From Melitaea cinxia (taxonomy: Eukaryota; Arthropoda; Insecta; Lepidoptera; Nymphalidae), in contig NC_059399.1 of NCBI RefSeq assembly GCF_905220565.1, forward strand, positions 5,487,501 to 5,551,500: 64,000 bases of DNA, read 5' to 3'. A program made the position numbers and the translations under genes. Below the pieces are notes generated by a model. The model was not told where the DNA came from and did no database searches. It saw only the letters and a list, made by a program, of their open reading frames with translations. Below, piece after piece: positions 12,305 to 24,440 of this stretch (the first letter of the stretch is position 1; each line of letters opens with the position of its first letter).

Positions 12305-12645
12305 TCATCATCATCATCACCATTTCAGCCTATCACAGTCCACTGCTGGACATAGGCCTCCACAAGTTCACGCCAAAAATGGGTTGTACTCATGTGTGTT
12401 GCCCATAGTGACCACGCTGGGCAGGCGGGTTGGTGACCGCAGGGCTGGCTTTGTCGCACCGAAGACGCTGCTGCCCGTCTACGGCCTGTGTATTTCATTG
12501 CCAGTAGTTGGATGGTTATCCCACCATCGGTCGGCTTTTTAAGTTCAAAGATGCAAAGGAACTGTGTTATCCCTTAATTGCATCTTACGACACCCACGGG
12601 AAGAGAGGGGATGGCTATATTCTTTAATGCCGTAACCACACAGCA
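12305..12645 (+). repeat. Lepidopteran interspersed repeat, family A (near full-length copy)
   Basis: It starts with a TCA microsatellite, then 'tttcagcctatcacagtcca' 'ctgctggacataggcctcc', passes 'gggcaggcgggttggtgacc' 'gcaggg' and 'gatggttatcccaccatcgg' 'tcgg', and ends 'cgtaaccacacagca'. The same sequence recurs at 4035-4290 and 20958-21278 (reverse) and as a stub at 58168-58218. A microsatellite at one end and 5' truncation of copies suit a retroposon tail. Confidence 0.8.
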
Positions 12646-12770
12646 AATATAATTAATGTAATAATATAATTTAATGTAATAGCTGTCAATGGTATGTACT
12701 AGTCTCGATTTTACTATACTGGACCATCTCTGGTGTAATACTTATATAATTAGATCGGAATGAAGGTACT

Positions 12771-13050
12771 TCTTTTTTTTTTATATACAACTAGGTCGAC
12801 CAACATGCGTATGGGCCATATGAAGGTAAGTGGTTATCGTAGACGCATGGAACACCAAAATCATCGCAAACCCGTCACGGACCTTACCCCCGACCCTCCT
12901 CTAGGACCTCCGGCCACCTTAATTACCACAGGAACATGAGATTATTTAAGAGCAGTGCTATTTAGCTGTTATCTTCTGTAAGGTACTTCCCTTACTACTT
13001 ACTTCCCGTACGTACTTCCCGTACTTGCTCAATATTTTGAACAGGATACC
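12771..13050 (+). repeat. Lepidopteran SINE-like repeat, family C
   Basis: It opens with a T-run then 'atacaactaggtcgaccaac', followed by 'cgcatggaacaccaaaatca' and the 'ttagctgttatcttctgtaa' 'ggtacttccc' block, ending near 'ttttgaacaggata'. It is homologous to 30476-30735 and, for its last third, to 59685-59805. It contains a small local duplication of 'acttccc'. Confidence 0.7.
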
Positions 13051-13365
13051 TACCTCAATAAAATATGTTTTGTATTTTTTATTTATAAATACAACACAAT
13101 AATACACTTATCTTTTTTATACAAAAAGAAGTATGTACAGTAATCGTCGTTCATTAACCTATCATATTTTCAAATGTTGTATCGTCTGTTGTTAGTTCTA
13201 AATAAATGATTAAAAATGACCACAAACTATTTTTTTTTTTTTTTATATTTCACCGCTTAGCTACTGTTAGGAATAGGCTACGAGTTTTCAACTGAAAACT
13301 TATTTTCATTTTGACTTATCAATCTTCATACCTTTTAAAAAAGCTTAAGTTTTTTTTTTAATATT

Positions 13366-13580
13366 TCCTACTAATATAATAAATACGAAATTTCATAAGA
13401 AAGGATGGATGTTGATTACTTTTTCACGCAAAAACTACAAATCTAGTTGTAATAATTTCTTCAGTCAGTACAATTCTTTCAGTCGATAGGTGGAGATTTA
13501 AAATAGTAAATAGGCTGCTTTTATCCCAACATTTCCACTGAATCGGAAATTACGTGAATGAAACTGCAAGGCTCAGCTAG
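13366..13580 (+). mobile_element. Helitron-like non-autonomous element, second copy
   Basis: It starts TCCTACTAATATAATAAATA, includes 'tttttcacgcaaaaactaca' and 'aggctgcttttatccc', and ends 'ggctcagctag' followed by T, consistent with a Helitron 3' CTAG|T end. Related in layout to 1274-1485 but a different subfamily. Non-coding. Confidence 0.6.
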
Positions 13581-16500
13581 TCTTTTATAAATATCAGCCA
13601 TCCCGTGCTTCTTTAATTGACAATTGGTTCTGTGATTGCAACAAGTCATATTTCATAATTAAGGATGTGCCTCGAGAGATGTCGACGAAACACCAAATCT
13701 TAGTGTGTTGTACGCGCATGATTAAAATAAATACTCGCGGCAGTAGTCGGACACCTGCTACTCGAGGGTATAATTGAAAATACGATTTATAAACGCGCCA
13801 AATTTATCGACAAGTTCGATTTATAGCGGGCGCAGACTTACGTATGTTATGACCACTCGTATTCGGTTAGCGAAAAGTTTATTTAAGACTAGTTGCTAAT
13901 TGCATATTTATTCATTTCTGTAGCGGACACTTTTACTCTTTATTTTACTATTCTTACAGTAGGCCTTTTTTAAACAGAAATTTATTAAAAAATTATATAT
14001 CAAAATTAAATACCAGTAATCATCTACCACAAATAAATACTTTATTTAAAGCGAACCTTAACCTGTAATTTTTCAAGTTATGTTATCTATATACAGAGCA
14101 AAACATTTATTTATATTTGAACTGTTTCATTGTTCAAATTTCCAAATTATATAATAATATGACATAAATTATGTGCTTTGAGTTACACAACGTTTGAGTC
14201 ATAAAAAAGATTGCACGAAAAAAGTAGGATTTTTACTAAAAATCACTTTCATTTTAAGCAATCCTAAATCAAATATTTTTCTATATTTTTTTAAATTATA
14301 AATTTACATAATATAAGAAATGTCTACTAACATACATATTATAATAAATAGTTAAACTAAAATACCGAAAATGTAATTACTATGTACTTATCAGCTCCTA
14401 GATCTAAGATTTAATCATTTTTAAAGTCGTAGATAACAAAAAATTAGAATAATTCTGCTATTTTTTCCCTCACAAGTATGTTACATTGTATTAAAAAAAT
14501 ACAAATTTATAATAGTCTTTAGTGTTATCAAATAATAAAACAATATTTATGCGTCGCTTACTTAGGTCATTTCGTTTATTTACTCTTGAACATCTACATT
14601 TACTTATACTTTTTGATTAATGATTATAGTAATTGACTAACCCGCTGACGATCATATAACCAATATTAGTACCTATAGGCCATGAAAATATTTGTCGTGG
14701 TCTTAATGTTTGTGATTGTGTATTGTTGCCGCACTCCCCGACACGCGTTTATTCCTAGTTCTGACTGAAAACATGAACCCATACTAAATTTCAAATTTCT
14801 ACGCCATCAAGTGTGAAGCGTTTATTTATTTATTTAGGTATTATCTAAAACTGGTTTAGGTTTTAGTGATAAGTAAAGTAAACCAAGTAATAATTAAGGT
14901 AAATAATAAAAAAGGTTGTGTTTTGACACCTAGTCTATACGTCGAGAACCGTTAGTGTTACTTTTGATAAGATTTAAATTTTAGTTAAGCTGAGGGTCTG
15001 TAATTACTTGCGTGTCATTTAATTTAAATAGGTTTGAAAGAGTTTTTGTAGGGGTCGAAAGTAGCTAAAAATGTTTCGTGTAATGTAAATCGCGGCCGGT
15101 GCCTTGCCACCTCCTATTCTTGGAACTTGGCTCTGACACACTGCTATGAGTCTGGATTATTAAGCACGTTATACTTATAAATAATAATTTAAATATTAAT
15201 AATCGTCCCTTGTTAGAAACAAGTTCCCGGCATATTAATATTAACGACAAATAACACGCTATCATTATCAATATTTAATATTACTTTTAAAAATCAAAGC
15301 CGCCGTAACTATATTTACCGATAAGTGTGACCGAATGGCGGTTTTGTCCATAGAAAAAGTAGCAGTTTATTGTAGACTTATCAAATGTTAATTAGTTCTC
15401 ACTATCGATACTAATGTTCGTATCGCGGAAACAGATCGTAAATTAACTTGATTTGTAAACGTAAATATTACGACCGCCTTGCAACATTTTTAATTACGCT
15501 CCAAATTTCATTAAATATTTCGCCCTAAACGTCCCGCCGACACGACTCGAAAGCAACGCCGTATTTAAACGAGGTTTACTTATATTAACAAAATACATAT
15601 TAGATATTATACAAACGGAAGTAATTCATTTGACGCGAATATGAAGCGAAGCTACTTGTTGGACGTGGCTTGTGAAGTTATTACTGGCTTTTTATACGGA
15701 AGCAGATACTTTGCGAGGAGTTAAATTTAGTTTAATATGAACATACTTCTCTTTATTGTTACATTTGATTAACTTTACCTAAAACAAAACTATCAAAAAC
15801 TCGACACTTTGCATGTCGTAATGAAGATGGCGCTACTAGTTCTAAAAGCTCACATCTCAAAAAGAATTATGGAAAACAATAAATTATATGTTTCGCCCGT
15901 GGCATCAACCCGGTCCAATTAGATATCGACTACGTCCTCAGTAAATCTCATACGGCTACCACGCTACCCTAATTCATACGCCGCCGCCGACAAGCGATCG
16001 TAACTGTCGACATGGACACAAACTTTAACAGTTTCTCGATTATCAATAACTCAGGTTCGCAACACTCATTCTGCATCTCGTTGTTTTTGTTCAAAGTTAT
16101 TTAGCTTAGCTGCTCTGGCTGACTAACGTATAATCTGCAGAGAACATGATATATTTTTTTTGTCAAATCACCAACACCTACGACGTATTTATTTAATTTA
16201 TCTCTATTTAAAAATTATACTTAAATCATTTCACTTTCGTAACGATTATTTTTCATTACATACACATTCCAAACATGTTACGTTTCGTTTTTTCAAATGG
16301 TAGCGGGAAATAATTTAACAAGTCAGCTGCTGTTGTATAGCGCTATATTAAAATTTATAAGTAGAATAAATAATTCGTTACAAAAGCGATATTTTTACTA
16401 CAATTTAGTGTTTTGTTAATGTAATCATGTCTCTCTTGGTCAGAAGTTGTAAATGGGCCGACGGCGCGTGCGCTTGTGAGACGCACCTGCTCCTAAGACC

Positions 16501-18281
16501 CCAGTAATTATTCCACCACTTATTATATGATTATAAGGCTTTTTTGGTGCTTTCAATCAAATTACACCTTGGCCTGGCCACTTCGTACGAATGAGATGTC
16601 ATAAAGTTTTTTTTTTTATTCCGTTATTACGCACCTACGATGGTTTCGTGGTAACGGTGTAAAACGGTGCCACAATTATTATTTCGGCTCTTTGAGGTTA
16701 TCGATCGACGACACCTTTACTCCGTTATTATTATTAGTCGTTAAGAACACTGCCATATTTCGGTTAAGTGCTATGATAAGATAGATGAAATAGCTAGAGA
16801 AATATGTAGCTCGAAATAAAAATTTGTAAGTTAAAGAAACACAAATACATTTTTATAACTTTATGGATAACAACATTTTTCTCTCATATCGCTTCACTAT
16901 GGTAGGTTAATTGACGACGGGTTAGTTGACGGCGTTCGAAAAGAAATAATATAATGACGAAGATGGTTTGAAAGTCAGCAATTATAAAACGACTAAACTC
17001 GCATAAATAGAACGGCGAAGTATCGATGCGATTTTAGAACGGGACTGTCACTGAGATCTCTAAATGATAGCGTTATGGCTCCATTCTAAAATTGCGCTCA
17101 TGAAAACACGCAGTTTTGCCGCCGAGCGCATCGATCCTATGATAAGCGGGCATAAATAAATAATTAGACGGAGAGCTGAGGAAGTTGGGGGGCGGTGCGG
17201 TGAAAGGGGAAGGGGGTATTCGGTTAGTTCTAAGATAGTATCTCCCGCAACCGCGCTTTGTGTCAAACGTCAGATGCTTATCTACAAGATGTTTACAGAT
17301 GTACCGGAGGGGACCGGCCGAATCTCTGGTGAACGCAATCGAGCGACGCTCTAATATGGTTGATATCCGAGTTAATTACCTGTGCTCTACCCGCGTCCGT
17401 GGTATGTGAACTACGCTGCGCTTAGGAAATATATATTATGTCGTGGACGGGTTAATCTAAAAAACACATATCCTAGTTTATTTTAAAAGCTCACTAAAAT
17501 AGATAATGGAATGTGTTTTACGATCAACGGTAAATAAAAGTCATTAAGCAAACACTTTAATATTAAACGACCTTTTACTGTTTAGGTTTACTGTTAAAAC
17601 TCTGTAATGTGGGTATCAAATTACTTATTACTATGGATAATATTTTAATAGTACATGAGAACTGAAAGTTTATTTATTTATTTAATCATTTATTTTCTTA
17701 CATCTAATATTACAGGCATAACCCAATTCATTAGACATAGTAAAGGAGACAAAAAGCAAAAGAAATTTTATTAATTTGATTAATCTATTTTTAACCTGTC
17801 TCAAACACAAGGTTATTCCTGTACCCGTAGATCACGATTGATGGTGCTGATATGTCTGATGGCTGTGAGCCAGATTAGTGATTATCTACTTCAGCATCCC
17901 TTCAAAAAAATAGTAAAAACTAGTAACAGTAAAGATCAAACAAGAAGTTTTTCTAAGAACGACTATTACATTTCTTTTATTTTACAATAAAAATAAAAAT
18001 AATAATCATATAATTTTTCTTATTATGTAAACGTCTGTAATAAATAATAACGGTATATCGGCGAAATGTGCCTTTGCACAAATCTTTTACAATGACCAAA
18101 GCGTAATTGTTTTGTAGAAAGACGCGCGTATCGCGCCAACGATCGCTCAACTAACTGCAGCTGCCTTTATGTTCCTTTTTTAAAAACCCCATCGAATAAA
18201 TTAAAAATAATATATATTTTTTGACAGCCAGCATTTCGCGGCTTCTTTTTCTGTTTTTAAATAATATATATTTATACAATT

Positions 18282-18480
18282 ACTAGCTGACCCCGCAAAC
18301 GTTGTTTTGCCATATATATTATTAACCCCCTTATTCCCTCCCCCCTTGTAACTTAGGGGTATAAAAAATAGATGTTGGCCGATTCTCAGACCTACCTGAT
18401 GCTTACAAAATTTCATATAAATCGGTCCAGCCGTTTCAGAGGAGTATTGTAATTAACATTGTGACACGAGAATTTTATAA
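18282..18480 (+). repeat. LINE-tail-like repeat, family F, first of two tandem units
   Basis: It starts 'actagctgaccccgcaaacg' 'ttgttttgcc', continues 'aaaatagatgttggccgatt' and 'aaatcggtccagccgtttca', and ends 'gtgacacgagaattttata'. These blocks are typical of a very common lepidopteran repeat tail. The next unit follows after about 8 bp in the same orientation. Confidence 0.7.
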
Positions 18481-18488
18481 CCTATAAG

Positions 18489-18690
18489 ACTAGCTAGCCC
18501 CGCAAATGTTGTTTGGCCATATATATATTATTAACTCCCTTAACTCTTCCCTCCTATGAAAAATAGATATTGGCCGACACCACTTAGACTCAGACCTACC
18601 CGATATGCACACAGAAATTCATAAAAATCTGTCCACCTGTTTCGGAGGAATATTATAACTAACATTGTGACACGAGAATATTATATATCA
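18489..18690 (+). repeat. LINE-tail-like repeat, family F, second tandem unit
   Basis: 'actagctagccccgcaaatg' 'ttgtttggcc' ... 'aaaaatagatattggccgac' ... 'gtgacacgagaatattatat'. Similar to the unit at 18282-18480 but diverged and slightly longer in the middle, so the tandem arrangement is not a recent duplication or is two independent insertions. Confidence 0.7.
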
Positions 18691-19513
18691 GAATAAGTAA
18701 AAAAATGTTTTACTACTTGAAACAAGATTTTAAAGTATTTTGTAACAGGATTTATGCAAATTCATTTTAATAAAAAATATGTTAATTCTTTCTAACCTAT
18801 ATAGGATACATTTTATAATAATTTTTTTTTACCGTTGTAACAATTACATTATGTAAGAAGAATAAAATTTTGTGTTTGAATCACACTCTTTTACGTAATG
18901 ATTCTAATTTAATGTGTAAATAAAAAGTTTCGTAATCACAGATCACACAATGAACTTTTACAGTTCCTTAACATAAACATACTCAAAGCGTTCTCGTGGA
19001 GAGAAACGGCTCTCAGTTTCCCAAATTTATTACAAAGACAATAAATCAGCTGAGAATCGCTTGCTAAACAGAATGGGAGGCTCATGAATAAAAACATGCT
19101 ATTTAGCGCTACACTCCATGCCTTCGAGTCTACAGAAAACGGTTTTGTTTTAACGCCAGGTGCTCAAAAATTAACTCTAAGAAAAGGTGTCAAGCATCAC
19201 AATTGCATATAAGCTTTATAGGACCTATTACCGTTGTGCTTTGTACGGCAGTTCTACGCAAACGCATTTCCGGGCGAACGCTGCCGGGAAAAAGGCATTT
19301 AAAACAAAAAAAGAAAAAAAATTGTAACGCGCCGCGCGCCGCGCTCGGACACTTCCGGTGGGCGCCATTTTTTCTGTATTACCAACAGATAAAATCTTTC
19401 CAGCCTACTGCACAAACGCCATGCAAGGTATATTTATATTTAACACAACGATGAATTTGGCAGAATTCGGATACTCATAAAGTTTGTCATTTTAAGTATA
19501 AAACCATTATTGC

Positions 19514-19575
19514 AAAACTATTAAAAAATAAGAAAATAATAATAATAAAACTATTAAAAAATAAGAAAAAAAGTG
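19514..19575 (+). repeat. Short tandem duplication, period about 33 bp
   Basis: Two copies of 'actattaaaaaataagaaaa' separated by 'taataataataaa'. AT-rich low-complexity sequence, no further meaning seen. Confidence 0.6.
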
Positions 19576-20754
19576 GCTAGTACCTGCGGCTAAAATTAAA
19601 CAGTACAGCAACATAATTAGAAGTGAACGACATTTTGCACTGCCACAAAATTCAACGGTCGAATCTATGTAAATGGGATCGCTCGCTGTTCGATGTTGAA
19701 TATTCAAATTGATGTCATTATAACATTCGCCCAAACGTGCTGGCCGTTTGGCCACCAGCCAGTTGCATGTGTAATGTAATGTAATGAGTAAATTAAACGC
19801 TCTTTTTATCTTTGCCGCTATTCATAAACTGGTTCAATAACCAGCATTGATAAAATATACGAATATTACCGAAATAACCTAATAATTATTACATATACTC
19901 ATTATAAAAGGAGAAAATCATCGTCATAAAATGTTAAAATATCGAAAGATCGCGGTATTTATAAAGCTACGTTTAAATCTAATGCAAAAGAAAAACAGTG
20001 ACTGTCAGATTCCCTCGGATGCTCGCTGAACAAAACAGCACTTTAGACGAAATAAAAAAAGACTAGGAGAGCGTTCTCAATTCTAAAATTGAATTGATCG
20101 GCCCATTGTATTCGAAATGTATCATTTGAGCTGTTATTATGGGCTCTCTCTCTAGCTTCAATGCAACCTGGTAATCCAATACTTTTGTATGGAAGGCACT
20201 TAACGTTACGATCTAGTTACGAAACGGCTGATGTGTTGTTGAGACTTAATTTGTTTACTATGTTATTGTAAAATGTTCAAAGATGAGTTTGTTGCTCGGC
20301 TAGTTTACGAATTGTAGTCATTTGTTGAACAAATCGCTCCTAGTATTTCTGACTAGTTTATGTTAAAAATATATAATATACAATTCGAGTAAAATATTAA
20401 TATAAAAACATATTAATTAGGACGTATTTTTTTAATAACTAAAATATCGTTAAAGAGTATAGTAACGGAAGATACCAAAAAAGTGGATCCGATAATCGAA
20501 TCCTTGAAAGGTTTTACAAAAAAAAAAAATTATAAGCCACAAAAAGCTAATAGTTATAAATCGAAGGAAGTACCGAATAAACGAGCGTGATAAATTAAAT
20601 AAACAAATTTATAAAAAGCCACAGGCAGACTGGTAGGCTCTTTGTTACGTACTACGTACGTCTGTAAGCGCCCGTCGCAATATGAAAAAATTAGTACTTA
20701 TTTATATCAGCATAAGGTTCATATTAGTTTGAAAAATTTTATACAAATTTTACT

Positions 20755-20830
20755 GGGAACATCGCTAGAATCGAACCCACGCACCTTTGGTAATCCTATT
20801 AACGGACCATTGTGGTTGCCCAAATAAATA
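20755..20830 (-). repeat. Possible tRNA-derived SINE head
   Basis: The minus strand reads 'gtgggttcgattctagcgat', a good match to an RNA polymerase III B box (GGTTCGATTC), preceded by 'ccacaatggtccgttaatag', which has an A-box-like character. It does not fold into a convincing complete tRNA, so it is called a SINE relic rather than a gene. Confidence 0.35.
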
Positions 20831-20957
20831 ATTTATTTTAAATTAGATACATTCAATTGAAATCCATTTTTTTTAACTGAATTACTTTTATTAAAAGCTT
20901 TTGTCAATGAGTAAAAAATAATTGCGTTGCACCTTATTTTAATAAGACTATTATGCA

Positions 20958-21278
20958 ACATGGTTACGGCATTAAGCGTACAGCCACCTCCTCTCTTCCC
21001 GTAGGTGTCGTAAGAGGCGACTAAGGGATAACACAGTTCCATACCACCTTGGAACATGACCCGACCGATGGCGGGATAACCATCTAACTGCTGGGTTTGA
21101 AAAACGCAGGCCGAAGACGGTCAGCGTCTTCGGTGCAACAAAGCCAGCCCTGCGGTCACCAACCCGGCTACCCAGCGTGGTGACTATGTTCGAAACACAT
21201 GAGTTTACTCCATTTTTGGCGTGAACTTATGGAGGCCTATGTCCAGCAGTGGACTGTATTAGGCTGAAGTGATGATTA
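20958..21278 (-). repeat. Lepidopteran interspersed repeat, family A (reverse copy)
   Basis: It runs 'ggttacggcattaagcgtac' 'agcc' ... 'gtccagcagtggactgtatt' 'aggctgaagtgatgat', the reverse of the 12305-12645 copy and covering nearly the same extent. The 'gaagacggtcagcgtcttcg' hairpin-like block in the middle is retained. Confidence 0.8.
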
Positions 21279-21757
21279 TGTAACAACTAGTATTATATAA
21301 TATCTAGAAAATTTAGATTTATATGTCATACAAAAACTACTTATGTGTGCTAAAAATAACAAAATAAACTTAATTTAAATAATAATAAGATAAAAATTGA
21401 TATAAAGAATTTCTTCAAATAAACTTTAAGAGTCATCATTCATTTCTATACAAGAATATTTCTCATATCAATCAAGTCAACAAACAAGCAATGTATCACA
21501 AAGGGCCAATAAAATGTTTTTATTAAAAACAATAATACAAAAGTGCGTTTAGTGAGACCGAAAGACCGTGATCGTTGCTTTTGTAACAGTATAAATACTA
21601 GTAAGGGCAATTTTAGCGGACTCGATTGTTGCTTAAGAGGCGTGTTTTGAGTAAACACTCATGTTTTGAGAGGTATAGTCGATTTTGTTAGATTTGATAG
21701 TTGAAACTGGTATTTTTTACCATATAGATTTTAGTCGTAATATTTGTAATACTTTTT

Positions 21758-22175
21758 TACCCGCTTTCCCAAAAAAGAAAATGTTCTCAATTCGATTGTA
21801 TTTTTTATGATTGTTAACCTCAGAACTTTTGACTGGGTGGACTGATTTCGATGTTTTTTTTTATCGAAAGGTGCTGTGTATCATGTTGTCTCTTTTTAAT
21901 CTTATGCGTAACTCGACTATTTTTTTGTCAACCTACTTTATATACCGCATAACTTTTGACTGGGTGTACCGATTTTGATGATTCTTATTTTAATCGAAAG
22001 CTGATGCTTGTTTTATGGTCCTATTTAAAATTGATTGAGTTCTTATGACTACTTTTTAAGTAATCTTTGATAACGGGTATTTACTTGTCAACTTTTTCAT
22101 CTACCTTCGTTATATTACTTAATGTAACTGTAATTGATGTCGTTTTTTTTTTTCGTTTGTGAGCAAACACAATTA
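21758..22175 (+). repeat. Repeat family B ('ccgacttca' inverted ends)
   Basis: It begins 'acccgctttcccaaaaaaga', passes 'cagaacttttgactgggtgg' and 'ctgggtgtaccgattttgat', 'tttaatcgaaagctgatgct' and ends 'cgtttgtgagcaaacacaat' 'tatt'. Same family as 28501-28807, 29423-30040 and 31453-31888. Its left terminal motif is eroded. Confidence 0.7.
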
Positions 22176-24015
22176 TTAATTATAAGATGTTGACTTGAAG
22201 TGCTATAATTGTTATGTTAAAAGGAGTAAATAAATAATAATTATTATTATTACAAGTACACGTAGCTGGAAAGTATTTTATGCTAAGCAAAAATATATAT
22301 GAAATATTCTATGCTATATTTTTATATCAAAACCCTTAAGCTTTAGGTAATTAACAGAAGTGATTAATTAGATGCAATCTAGTTGTGCCTATTTTTAATA
22401 TTTAAATAGTTTTAATAGCAAAACAAAATTTGTGTTAATATTGAAACAAAAAAATTAAAGAGAAATAGTATCAAGAGCTTTAGTTCCCGCCGTAAGCGGC
22501 TTGTGATGGAGCTGCATCACAATAGGCCCGTGCTTTATTGTATGAATTGCGTTTTTTGAGTGAAATCGATCACGAGCTCCGGCCCCGATATTATACAGTA
22601 TTTATTTACGCATTGTTACTAAAATGTCCCTTTGCAGTGCCGATCTATTTTGTATTTAAATATAAAAATAATCATACAATAGAATAATACGTTAATTTTG
22701 AAAAAACATTCGATTCGAACGTCTAGTTGACTCGTTACCTGCACTCTTATCGGCTTAGCTTAATTAGCTCGTACATAATCCTCCATAATCTAAATGCAAA
22801 TAAATGCACATTTCAATAAATTCTCGGTAACTTGAAGACATTTATCTAACGTACGAATTCAACTGGTTTCCACGAAACTAGATTCTCACTTTTTTATATA
22901 TGATTGATAAATGAGGCACTGCGAAGGCCAAGGAGCCAACGTATATTTACAAGTTCTCTATAAATATGTATAAGAAGGCGTTTCTTACGTCTTGACATCG
23001 CTACTGGTTCGGTCGTATTGTGCTCCCGTCATTATACCTTCAACTTCTGAAGTAGCAACCTCTTTTGTCGCTCTTTACGAATAATTAGACCAAACAATAT
23101 CGTTTCTCGGATACTCGAAGCGGCAATAAAGTATACATTACAAAAAAAATCTCAAGTATTTTTAGGGTCGCTTTGACTGTTAATTCTTGTCATTGTAGCG
23201 TTCAATTCCGTTACGTTTGTTCTTTTTCGAATGTAGATATAACTGAGAGAACGCATAAGGGCGTTCCGTACTTCGGGGTTGTGAGAGTCGTGAGAATTGT
23301 TTTAGCAACAACAAACATTACTTGTACGAATACTTGCAATTGGTTCAAGAGCAGTAACATCGACTGACGAAAAGGTTAAACCCTTTAGAAAAATTAACTC
23401 GTTCAAACATAAAGTACCTACCGACCGTGTAACTCTTATTTTCGACATTAAAAATTAAGCGGAAATTCTAAGAAAAGTATTTATTAACCAAATAGTATTA
23501 GCTATGTCATCAGAATTATTCGATTTGACTTGACACAATTGTATGGGTGTTATGACACATCATTCTCTGTAGGGAGGGACCAGGCCTCAAGCAAGCGACG
23601 GTGAGATAGAGTCAAATCATCCTGAGGGATTACGGGCCCTTGGGAGAAGTAATCGAGGGGACTTAATATTTTGTTAATACTTTCAAATCATATTTTCTGA
23701 AGCATTTATCAAGTATTTTAAGTATCGCCTTTAACACCAATGAAAATTTGAATAACAATAATTTTTAAACGTGGATTTTATTTAAGCAGTAAGATATGTG
23801 AATCTTTAAAAGTTCTAATTTTCTTAGTACTTTGATCCACTAACTATGTCAAACTAAAAATATTAGTTATTAGTAGTAGGTGTTCATCTCTCATAAGGAA
23901 ATCAATGTTACTTTATATTTGCTTGTTTTTCTTTATTTTGAGAGTATGAAATGGTATCTATTTAGTGATTCTCCGGTAAAAGATATTACTAAATAAGTGA
24001 AATGAAATTACTCAC

Positions 24016-24150
24016 ATTATGTAATTTATAGTAGAGGCCACACGCGTTGCAGACAGGTTCTCCATTCTGGTTGCGTCGCCAGAGCGTTGTGGTTGTCGTC
24101 TTGCAATTCGCGCACGACGTGCCAGCTCGTCTCGCAGCACTTTGTAACGA
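24016..24150 (-). CDS. srp: serpent-class GATA factor, C-terminal zinc finger exon
   Basis: This exon of 135 nt (45 codons, phase 0 at both ends) has an acceptor after ttttttgtgcttccag and a donor CATAAT|GTGAGT. It encodes SLQSAARRAGTSCANCKTTT then TTLWRRNQNGEPVCNACGLY and YKLHN, residues 228-272. Zinc ligands are C240, C243, C261 and C264 with 17-residue spacing. This is the main DNA-binding finger of GATA factors, contacting WGATAR; the part of the module that continues into the minor groove lies in the next exon (VNRPLTMKKEG). The SLQSAARRAGTSCANC linker is closer to serpent-type than to pannier-type sequence, as I recall those families. Because it is symmetric in phase 0, skipping it would keep the frame and remove the C finger. 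Confidence 0.96.
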
Positions 24151-24261
24151 CTGGAAGCACAAAAAATTATTTTAATAACGACAAATCTATTTAAATATTG
24201 GGTCGAAGCAAAATCGATTCCGACACATGATGGATATGTACAAATATTTCTTCCCGGTTTG

Positions 24262-24440
24262 GATGTCTGTCCTTTTAGGTCTCCCCGCCGTGCCTAGGAG
24301 AACACGTTAAACTGTCTGACCCGGTTTTTATCGTATACACCTGATAGCGATCGTCACTCATAGTAGGGAAATATACCCGCCAACTCACAGTGGAGCAGCG
24401 TGGTGGATTAAACTCAAAGCCTTCTCCAGATATTATAGAC
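24262..24440 (-). repeat. Lepidopteran interspersed repeat, family D (reverse copy)
   Basis: The minus strand reads 'ggagaaggctttgagtttaa' 'tccaccacgctgctcc', then a 'gtgacgatcgctatcaggtg' block and 'cgtgttctcctaggcacggc'. The first block is shared with 31150-31320. It lies only about 110 bp upstream of the C-finger exon acceptor. Confidence 0.7.

Larger units (their letters stand above)
3107..24015 (-). other. srp: 20.9 kb intron between the C-finger and basic-tail exons
   Basis: A GT-AG intron (gtgagtaatt...gacacag). It contains repeat copies listed separately (4035-4290, 12305-12645, 12771-13050, 13366-13580, two tandem units at 18282-18690, 20958-21278, 21758-22175). The rest is AT-rich DNA with a few GC-rich islets (about 4700-4880, 11690-11790, 16440-16500, 17150-17420, 19310-19375). 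I see no coding exon on either strand that I would defend. Confidence 0.85.

Noticed and set aside
17180..17225. G-rich run as a quadruplex
   Set aside because: Only three runs of three or more G occur within a compact span, so a classical four-run motif is not met.
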